64,000 bases of DNA, taken from NCBI RefSeq assembly GCF_900102375.1, contig NZ_FNBO01000002.1, positions 124,001 through 188,000 of the forward strand, given 5' to 3'. The notes below the pieces were generated by a model. The model was not told where the DNA came from, did no database searches, and worked only from the letters and a program-made list of their open reading frames with translations. The stretch is from Halorubrum xinjiangense (GTDB taxonomy: Archaea > Halobacteriota > Halobacteria > Halobacteriales > Haloferacaceae). Shown here in pieces: positions 42,205-48,515 of this stretch (position 1 is its first letter; the number at the start of each line of letters is the position of its first letter). A program made the translations under genes and the position numbers.

Positions 42205-42860
42205 GTCGAGGTCCCAGCCACTGGCTTATAAATGACTGAGTGTGAATCGGCGGCGAACACCGCCAAAACCCAGCCGATCGCTTATAAATGGTTAGCGATG
42301 AATCGGCGGAGAACACCTCCAAAGCCCCAGCCGCGAAGCCGCCGCACACTCGCTGTCGCCCGAAAATCAGAGATTTTCGGGATGTCGTCAGAATCCTTCG
42401 GATTCTGACTGCTAGCCAGAAATCTCTGATTTCTGGCGATGACGAGACGCCTTTGGCGTCTCGAACCACGCTCCTCACTCGTTCGCTCCGCTCACTCGTT
42501 CCGGTGCTTGCGTCGTCTGCGGCGGCTTCGCCGCCGGCGAGACGCTACGCGTCTCTGGCAGCCGGCGGCTTCGCCGCCGGCGACTGCCCCTTTGAGTCCC
42601 ACCCCGCACCGCAACCGCACCTCACGCCTCCCCAGCCTCGTCGGTGGTCCTCCGCTACGCTCCGGACCACCGACTCCAGCGAGGGACCTTCGGTCTCTCC
42701 CTACTCGCGGCCGCCGGGGGCGGCCGCTCGCAGGCACGCAGGGAGGCGCGACGCGCCTCTTGCAGCGAGGGACTACGTCCCTCGGGCAACCGGGCTTCGC
42801 CCGGTGACAGCCGGCGGCTCTGCCGCCGGCGACGCCACCGCCTCGTTTATTTATAAATGG
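42205..42860 (-). repeat. Structured repeat element, copy E, the largest
   Basis: It is in reverse orientation. Tail units with CTTATAAATG are at about 42225 and 42281, then CAAAGCCCCAG (42319). The P2 interior holds a hairpin module shared with copy B (GATTTCTGG, GCTAGC and CAGAATC blocks, each with a different stem). P1 arms are at 42640-42650 and 42664-42674 with minus-strand loop GGAGCGTAGCGGA. More hairpins follow, including GGCCGCC, GAGGCGCG/CGCGCCTC, GAGGGAC/GTCCCTC, ACCGGGC/GCCCGGT and GCCGGCGGC/GCCGCCGGC. It ends at GTTTATTTATAAATGG (42845-42860). P2 arms differ from the other copies and have one wobble pair. Confidence 0.84.
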
Positions 42861-42867
42861 GTCAGTG

Positions 42868-44232
42868 TTATCGCCCGCTCTCGACGGCGACGCGCATGTC
42901 TTGGGCGAGCCGCTCGGCGCGGTCGGCGTCGGCGGATTCGGCGTAGATTCGGATCTTCGGCTCCGTGCCGGAGGGGCGGACGAGTACCCACGCGTCGCCG
43001 TAGTCGAGCCGGTAGCCGTCGGTCGTGTTCGGCTCGGCGTCGGCGGTCTCGACGTAGGCGCGGGCGGCCGAGAGCATCTCGTCGCGCTCGTCGTCGTCCG
43101 CGTACTCCACGTTCTCCCGCACGAAGTGGTAGTCGCTGTACGGCGCTACGATCTCGCTGACGGGCGCGCCGTCCGCGGCCGCCAGGAGTTCGAGGAACCG
43201 TGCGCCGATGTAGGCCCCGTCCCGCGAGAGCCGGTAGGGCGGGAAGAACAGCCCGCCGTTCCCCTCACCCGCGATGGGGACGTTAACGCCCTCCTCGTGG
43301 AGGTCGCGCGTCCGGGTGATGATGTTCGTGGCGCCGATGGGGGTCAGTTCGAGGTCGGCGTCGTTGTCGGCGCAGACGTCGACGAGCCGCTGGGAGACGT
43401 TGACCGCGCTGACGACCGCGTCGTCCGGTTCGAGGCAGGCGTCCGCCAGCGCCGCGAAAGAGGTGTCGCCGTCGACGAACTCGCCGTCTTCGTCGACGAA
43501 GACGGCGCGGTCCGCATCGCCGTCGTGTGCGATCCCCACGTCGGCGTCGGAGGTCGCGACCAGCCGCTGGAGGTCCCCGAGGTTCTCCGGGACCGGCTCG
43601 GAGTCGCGCCCGGGGAAGTGGCCGTCCGGCGTCGCGTTCACGGTCAGCACCTCGCAGCCGAGCTCGCGGTAGATCCGGGGTGACGCCACGGAGGCGGCGC
43701 CGTGACCGGGGTCGACCGCGACCGTGAGATCGGCGTCGGCGACCGCCTCGCGGTCGATCGCGGCGATCAGCTGGTCGACGTAGTCGTCGACGGCCCCCTC
43801 GACGGGCGTCGTCGCGCCGGCCGCCCGCCAGTCCGCGTGGTCGTACTCGTCGTCGAGGACGCGCCGCTCGATCCGCTCTAACACGTCGACTGAGAGCTCG
43901 ACGCCGTCGTCGCCCACGAGCTTGATCCCGTTGAACTCCGGCGGGTTGTGCGAGGCGGTGACGAGGACGGCGGGGACTCCCGCCGACTCGCAGTAGTTCC
44001 CGACCGCGGGCGTGGGGACGACCCCGAGGCGGTCGACGTCGCAGCCGACGGCGGCGAGCCCGCTCGCGGCCGCGTTCGCGAACAGCTCGCCGGTCGTCCG
44101 CGTGTCGCGCGCGACGGCCACGCGCTCGGCGTCCCACACCGTCCCGGCCGCCTTCGCGATGTCGAGGACGAGCGCGGGCGTGAGGTACCGCAGCGCGACC
44201 CCGCGGATTCCGCTCGATCCGAACAGCTCCAT
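42868..44232 (-). CDS. Phosphoglucosamine/phosphomannomutase family protein (GlmM-like)
   Basis: The 454-residue product, started at MELFGSSGIRGVALRYLTPA, has the active-site serine loop VLVTASHNPPEFNGIKLVGD, the metal-binding DGDADRAVFVDEDG, the sugar loop AGEGNGGLFFPPY (GEGNGG) and the C-terminal VRPSGTEPKIRIYAES phosphate-binding loop. It interconverts hexose 6- and 1-phosphates in the cytoplasm, probably glucosamine for UDP-GlcNAc and glycan synthesis. A longer reading to 44301 is less likely. It ends next to repeat copy E. Confidence 0.92.
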   Translation of the reverse strand: MELFGSSGIRGVALRYLTPALVLDIAKAAGTVWDAERVAVARDTRTTGELFANAAASGLAAVGCDVDRLGVVPTPAVGNYCESAGVPAVLVTASHNPPEFNGIKLVGDDGVELSVDVLERIERRVLDDEYDHADWRAAGATTPVEGAVDDYVDQLIAAIDREAVADADLTVAVDPGHGAASVASPRIYRELGCEVLTVNATPDGHFPGRDSEPVPENLGDLQRLVATSDADVGIAHDGDADRAVFVDEDGEFVDGDTSFAALADACLEPDDAVVSAVNVSQRLVDVCADNDADLELTPIGATNIITRTRDLHEEGVNVPIAGEGNGGLFFPPYRLSRDGAYIGARFLELLAAADGAPVSEIVAPYSDYHFVRENVEYADDDERDEMLSAARAYVETADAEPNTTDGYRLDYGDAWVLVRPSGTEPKIRIYAESADADRAERLAQDMRVAVESGR

Positions 44233-44360
44233 GCGGGCCAGTCCGCCGGCCGACGGGAAAGCGGTTCCGAACCGCTCGGCGACGTGTCGTCGTCGAGACA
44301 CTCTCGCGCCGGCCCGCGACGACGCGTGCGGTTCATGCCGGTGGCGCCCGTTCGTCTCGT

Positions 44361-44951
44361 ATGGACTACACGCGACGCGAGGCGCTCGCCGGGAGCGCGC
44401 TCGCCCTGTCCGTCTCGACGGCGGGCTGTCTCGACTTCGCCGCGGGCGACGGACCGCAAGGCCCCGAGGGGACGCCGGCGACGCTGACCTGCGAGGACGA
44501 GGGGTTCGTCCGGCTCGATCAGCCGTTCGAGGGGTCGGTCACGGAGACCCGAGTCGAGACCGACGAGACGACCGTGGAGCTCTCCACCGAGGGGACGACC
44601 GAGACGTACGGCCAGTCGCTCCGGCTCGTCCTCCGGAACGCCGGCGACGCACCCGCCGCCACGCGCGGCGAGGCCGCCTACTCGCTCCAGCGCGAGACGG
44701 GCGAGGGGTGGCTCGACGTGCGCGGGTCGACGACCGGCGAGCCGGTCGAACTCCCCCGGAGCGAGGCCTCGCTCGACACGAGCTCGGCGTACTCCTGGGA
44801 CGTCACGCTGACGGAGTCGGGGATCGCCGACGCGGTCGACGGCGTCGACCTCGCGGTCTGCCCGCCGCTCGGCCCCGGAACCTACCGGTTCGTCTACTGG
44901 GGGCTCGTCGACGCGCCGCCGATCGGCGCGGAGTTCGAACTGGTGGGATAG
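44361..44951 (+). CDS. Tat-exported lipoprotein, function unknown
   Basis: The 196-residue product begins MDYTRREALAGSALALSVST, a twin-arginine signal followed by the lipobox TAGC at about residue 22, so the cysteine is lipidated outside the membrane. The mature part is a small beta domain with SLRLVLRNAGDAPAATRG and YSWDVTLTESGIADAVDGVD, closing with CPPLGPGTYRFVYWGL. The same closing pattern occurs in the larger lipoprotein at 61719 (CPDLVPGRCRFVFFG), so the two are paralogues of a haloarchaeal family. No ligand is known. Confidence 0.82.
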   Translation: MDYTRREALAGSALALSVSTAGCLDFAAGDGPQGPEGTPATLTCEDEGFVRLDQPFEGSVTETRVETDETTVELSTEGTTETYGQSLRLVLRNAGDAPAATRGEAAYSLQRETGEGWLDVRGSTTGEPVELPRSEASLDTSSAYSWDVTLTESGIADAVDGVDLAVCPPLGPGTYRFVYWGLVDAPPIGAEFELVG

Positions 44952-44979
44952 GTCCCCGTTTCGCGCCGCCCGCGTCGAC

Positions 44980-45588
44980 TCAGAACGACTGCCAGTCGGA
45001 GGGCTGCCCGACGCGGCCGCGGACGCGGAACTCCCGCGCGTCGTCGTCGACGCGCGTCTCGACGACGGTCTCGAACGGCTCGTGGAGGGTGTGGACGACC
45101 TGCTCGTCGTGGGCGGTCGACCCGACGACGCCGACGAACGGCCACCCCTCGCCCGAGGTCTGGGAGGTCATCACCCGGGTGAAGCGGTAGATCCGCTCGG
45201 GGTCCCAGTACATCAACAGCTGCGAGAGCGAGTAGACGCCGACCGCGCGGTCGCGCCCCGCCGAGGACTCGACGACGTCGGTGAACTTGATCCCGATGTC
45301 GGTGAGGTTGCCCGCGCTGGCGACGTACTTCGTCGTCGGGGTGTCCTCGCGCTTGTCGCCCTGCTCGTGGGTGACGCAGTCGATGACGACCACGTCGTCG
45401 CCGCGTTCTCCCGTGAGCTCCTCGTAGTCGCCGCGGACCTTCTCCGCGGTTCGCCCCGTCGAGATGACGACCGGGCCGTCGGACCACGCCGCGAGCAGCC
45501 GGTTGAACAGGTCGTACTTCCCGCTCATCGGGGGCCCGCTGATGAGGACGCTGTCGGCGCCGCGGACAGCGTCGGGCAGCCCGGTCAT
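44980..45588 (-). CDS. RecA-superfamily ATPase-like protein (HTR-like, DUF7504-type)
   Basis: The 202-residue product MTGLPDAVRGADSVLISGPP has a modified Walker A, GPPMSGKY at residues 18-25, with tyrosine replacing the usual Thr/Ser. ERGDDVVVIDCVTHEQGD fits a Walker B. It shares the KaiC/RAD55 fold with the protein encoded at 46024. The MS-GKY change may weaken ATP hydrolysis. It is the third gene of a minus-strand unit starting with that ATPase and a small helical protein. Haloarchaeal relatives have been described next to chemotaxis and archaellum genes, so a signalling role is plausible. Confidence 0.72.
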   Translation of the reverse strand: MTGLPDAVRGADSVLISGPPMSGKYDLFNRLLAAWSDGPVVISTGRTAEKVRGDYEELTGERGDDVVVIDCVTHEQGDKREDTPTTKYVASAGNLTDIGIKFTDVVESSAGRDRAVGVYSLSQLLMYWDPERIYRFTRVMTSQTSGEGWPFVGVVGSTAHDEQVVHTLHEPFETVVETRVDDDAREFRVRGRVGQPSDWQSF

Positions 45589-45631
45589 GGTGAAAACGTG
45601 AGAGTGTATCGGGTAAAACCCTTCCGAGGGA

Positions 45632-46024
45632 TCACTTTCGGAGCATGGAGGGGAGGTCGAGCGAGGACGGCGGCCCCTCCCGCGGCCCGTCGGTCAGTGT
45701 CAGTTCGCGTATCGCACCGGGGAGCGCCGCGGGAACTGGCGACTCGCGCGGCGCCCCGGCGCCGTCGACGAGCGACTGCCAGACCGCCTCGTCGTCGGGG
45801 TCGTCCCGCTCCGCCTTCGCCTCCAGCGCCTTCGTCCGGCCCTCGTCGTACGCCAGCTCCACGATGCTCCGGTCGTAGCCCCCCGGAAACGCCTCCAACA
45901 CCCGGTCTACCTCCTCCGGGCGGGCGCTGTCGACGCCGGCCGCGACGCCCAGCGCGAAGGCCCGCTCGACGGCCTCCTCTCGGGAGAGGTCGTCCCACCC
46001 CGTGTCGAAGGTGCGCTCGTACAT
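45632..46024 (-). CDS. Helical protein between two RAD55-like ATPases, function unknown
   Basis: The 130-residue product starts MYERTFDTGWDDLSREEAVE. It has a helical core, VERAFALGVAAGVDSARPEE, EAFPGGYDRSIVELAYDEG, and a proline-rich tail ending in LDLPSMLRK. No catalytic motif is visible. Its start overlaps the stop of the upstream RAD55-like gene by one base (TGATG), and a RecA-like gene follows 43 bases on, so the three are probably one operon. A partner or adaptor of these ATPases is a reasonable guess. Confidence 0.7.
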   Translation of the reverse strand: MYERTFDTGWDDLSREEAVERAFALGVAAGVDSARPEEVDRVLEAFPGGYDRSIVELAYDEGRTKALEAKAERDDPDDEAVWQSLVDGAGAPRESPVPAALPGAIRELTLTDGPREGPPSSLDLPSMLRK

Positions 46025-46719
46025 CAGTGCGTCACCGTCGCGGCCGAGCCGACGCGGAGGCCGCCGTCGGTGAACTCCACGTCCTGGATGTCGGTATCGA
46101 CGTTCGTCCCCCGCATCTTCAGCACTTGGACCCCGCGGCGCATCCCCTCGTCTTCGAGGTAGTTGTGTATGAAGACGACGCCGTGAGCAAGGTAGTGCTC
46201 TTCGGAGTAGGCGCTCGGGTCGGTCATCTCGGAGATGAGGAGGGTCGTGGCGTCGGTCCGCTTCAGCGAGGAGAGCAGCTGGATCATCGTGTCCTCGTCG
46301 TCGTCTAAGAGGAACCGCAACAGCATCGTCGAGTCGAAGACGACCCGGTCGATGTCGCGGGAGTTGATGAAGCCGGTGAGGCGGTTGGTGACGCCGGAGC
46401 GGTCGCGTCGGTCGCCGGGGAGCCCGAAGAAGCGCCGGCCGTCCGACGAGAAGGAGTCGAGGAAGGTGACGCGGTCGGAGTCGAGCGCGCGGTCGAATCC
46501 GAAGTCGTAGCCGCTCATGTCCTCGCGGATCCCCGCCTTGGTCTCGTGCATGCTGATGTACAGGACGTCCTCGCCGTTTCGGGCGCCCTGGGCAGCGAAC
46601 TGCGAACAGAAGGTCGTTTTTCCGCTCCCGGGCGGACCGCTGACCACGTACAGGCGGTCCTCGGGAAACCCGCCGTCGACGAGGTCGTCGAACCCGGGGA
46701 CGCCGCTTGAGACGCGCAT
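46024..46719 (-). CDS. RAD55/KaiC-like ATPase
   Basis: The 231-residue product starts MRVSSGVPGFDDLVDGGFPE, with Walker A GPPGSGKTT at residues 28-36. The Walker B region reads DRVVFDSTMLLRFLLDDDED and IDRVVFDS. The ending KMRGTNVDTDIQDVEFTDGG is typical of KaiC-like single-domain proteins. These ATPases act as switches in signalling (for example ArlH in the archaellum). It sits beside CheW, divided from it by a 128-base gap with a palindrome. TATA-like CGCTTATCAGC on the minus strand is about 25 bases upstream, so the start is leaderless. Confidence 0.8.
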   Translation of the reverse strand: MRVSSGVPGFDDLVDGGFPEDRLYVVSGPPGSGKTTFCSQFAAQGARNGEDVLYISMHETKAGIREDMSGYDFGFDRALDSDRVTFLDSFSSDGRRFFGLPGDRRDRSGVTNRLTGFINSRDIDRVVFDSTMLLRFLLDDDEDTMIQLLSSLKRTDATTLLISEMTDPSAYSEEHYLAHGVVFIHNYLEDEGMRRGVQVLKMRGTNVDTDIQDVEFTDGGLRVGSAATVTH

Positions 46720-46760
46720 ACCTAGGTGACCCGTTGGGCGGCTGATAAGCGTTGGCTCCC

Positions 46761-46780
46761 GGTTCTCACGGGTGAGAACC
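46761..46780. promoter_or_regulatory. 20-base palindrome upstream of the RAD55-like gene
   Basis: GGTTCTCACGGGTGAGAACC has perfect 9-base arms around GG. It lies just upstream of the TATA box for the RAD55-like operon and about 70 bases after the cheW stop on the same strand. It could be an operator or a weak terminator. Confidence 0.5.
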
Positions 46781-46847
46781 GATGCGGTCCGGGACGGATC
46801 GGGTCGATCCGGCGCCGTCCGCCCGCCGGCCGGTCGACTCGGTCCGG

Positions 46848-47318
46848 CTACTCCGCGGTCTCGACGTCGTCGAGGTCGGCGGCGAGCGCGTCGTCGACGT
46901 CGGGCGAGACCCACACGACGAACCGGTCGTCGGACTTGACGATCCCACGGACGCCCTCGTCCTCGACGGTGGTGCTCTGATCGACGTCCTCGGGCGAGAC
47001 GTCGCGGACCTGGAACACCTCGTCGACCATCCAGCCGACGGTCCCGCCCTCGTCGATCTCCTCGTCGTCGAAGACGACGATCCGCTCGCGCGGGCCGTCC
47101 TCGTCGATGTCGAACAGCGTCTTCGGGTCGACGATCGTCGTCGTCCGACCGCGGAGGTCCATCACGCCCTCGACGTGGTCCGGCGAGTTAGGGATGCGCG
47201 TGAGCTCGCCCGCGTCGACGATCTCGTCGATGACGCCGATGTCCAGACAGTACGTCCCGTCGCCCAGCCCGAACTCGAGCACCTTGGTCGGTTCGGCGGC
47301 CGCCTCTGTTGCTGCCAT
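46848..47318 (-). CDS. cheW: CheW chemotaxis coupling protein
   Basis: The 156-residue product MAATEAAAEPTKVLEFGLGD is a CheW SH3-like beta-barrel: YCLDIGVIDEIVDAGELTRI, HVEGVMDLRGRTTTIVDPKT, then RIVVFDD. It links receptors to CheA in the cytoplasm. The adjacent genes are CheB and CheA on the opposite strand. A palindrome and the TATA box lie in the 102 bases between divergent starts. Longer readings upstream are rejected since they cross the promoter. Confidence 0.92.
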   Translation of the reverse strand: MAATEAAAEPTKVLEFGLGDGTYCLDIGVIDEIVDAGELTRIPNSPDHVEGVMDLRGRTTTIVDPKTLFDIDEDGPRERIVVFDDEEIDEGGTVGWMVDEVFQVRDVSPEDVDQSTTVEDEGVRGIVKSDDRFVVWVSPDVDDALAADLDDVETAE

Positions 47319-47353
47319 GGCCGTAGGTGTGGCGAACCGACAGATAATCGTGT

Positions 47354-47371
47354 CCCCTGAATTATCAGGGG
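47354..47371. promoter_or_regulatory. 18-base palindrome in the cheW-cheB divergent region
   Basis: CCCCTGAATTATCAGGGG has perfect 7-base arms about ATTA. It lies 36 bases from the cheW start and 49 from the cheB start. GATTTATGC at about 47389 is the TATA box for cheB (ATG 47421). The dyad could be the site of a regulator controlling both directions. Confidence 0.5.
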
Positions 47372-47420
47372 TGATTACTGGGTCCGTGGATTTATGCTGA
47401 TTCTGGGCGCGCTCTGGAAC

Positions 47421-48515
47421 ATGAGCAGGACGACGGATCGGCGCGGCGGTCGGGACGGGTCGCCGCGGGTGGTGGTCGTCGACGACTCCCCGTTCATGCG
47501 GGGACTGATAAGCGACCTCTTGAGCGACGCCGGGGTCGCGGTCGTCGGCGAGGCGGGGGACGGGGAGGAGGCGCTCTCGGTGGTCGCCGAGACGCGCCCC
47601 GACGTCGTGACGATGGACGTCGAGATGCCCGGAATGGGCGGGCTCGAAGCCGTCGAGCGGCTGATGGAGGAGACGCCGACGCCGGTGTTGATGCTGTCCG
47701 CGCACACCGACGAGGGCGCGGAGGTCACCTTCGAGGCGCTCGACCGCGGGGCGGTCGACTTCTTCGCGAAGCCCGGCGGCGAGGTGTCGACCGGCGTCTC
47801 GCGGGAGTCCGACCGGCTCGTCGAGGCGGTGCGCTCGGTCGCGGGCGCCGACCTCGACGCCGCGACCCGCGAGCGCGACGACCCGAGCGCCGCGGCGGCG
47901 CGCTCGCCCGACGCCGGGGCCGACGCGGACGCGGCCGACGTCGACGAGCCGCTGACCGTGGTGATCGCGGCGTCGACCGGCGGGCCGAACGCGGTCGAGC
48001 GCGTGCTGTCGGCGCTGCCGATGGCGGACTGTCGCGTGGTGATCGTCCAGCACATGCCGGAGGCGTTCACCTCGCGGTTCGCGAACCGGCTCGACGCCGC
48101 CTCGGCGTACGACGTGCGCGAGGCCAGCGACGGGGCGCGGATCGGGGCCGGCGAGGCGCTCGTCGCCCGCGGCGGCAGCCACACGCTGATTGACAGCTAC
48201 CGCTCGGGGCGGCTCCGGGTCAAACTCGACGAGGACGACGACTCCCACACCGTCACCCCGGCGGCCGACGTGACGATGCGCTCGGCGGCCGAGGTGATCG
48301 ACGACCCGCTCGTCGGCGTCGTGTTGACCGGGATGGGATCCGACGCCGCGGAGGGGATCCGCGCGATGGCCGACGCCGGGGCGCGCACGCTGGCGCAGAG
48401 CGAGGACACCTGCGTGATCTACGGGATGCCGAAGCGCGCGGTCGAGACGGGCGGGGTCGACGCGGTGTACGACCTCGACGACGTCGCCGGCGCGATCGTG
48501 GGGGGTGAGGCCTGA
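47421..48515 (+). CDS. cheB: CheB protein-glutamate methylesterase
   Basis: The 364-residue product starts MSRTTDRRGGRDGSPRVVVV. Its receiver domain has Asp66 in VVTMDVEMPG, with VVVVDDSPFM at the N-terminus. The catalytic domain has the serine in IAASTGGPNAV, histidine in VQHMPEAFTSRFA and aspartate in GMGSDAAEGIR. It removes methyl groups from receptors. Linker residues 125-180 are acidic and alanine-rich. The gene joins cheA by a one-base TGATG overlap. Confidence 0.93.
   Translation: MSRTTDRRGGRDGSPRVVVVDDSPFMRGLISDLLSDAGVAVVGEAGDGEEALSVVAETRPDVVTMDVEMPGMGGLEAVERLMEETPTPVLMLSAHTDEGAEVTFEALDRGAVDFFAKPGGEVSTGVSRESDRLVEAVRSVAGADLDAATRERDDPSAAAARSPDAGADADAADVDEPLTVVIAASTGGPNAVERVLSALPMADCRVVIVQHMPEAFTSRFANRLDAASAYDVREASDGARIGAGEALVARGGSHTLIDSYRSGRLRVKLDEDDDSHTVTPAADVTMRSAAEVIDDPLVGVVLTGMGSDAAEGIRAMADAGARTLAQSEDTCVIYGMPKRAVETGGVDAVYDLDDVAGAIVGGEA

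Noticed and set aside
17475-42860. Short proteins in the repeat elements (for example around 17614-18014, 33811-34014 and 42288-43160)
   Set aside because: Frames cross stems and change between copies; base changes keep pairing rather than codons, so they are not genes.
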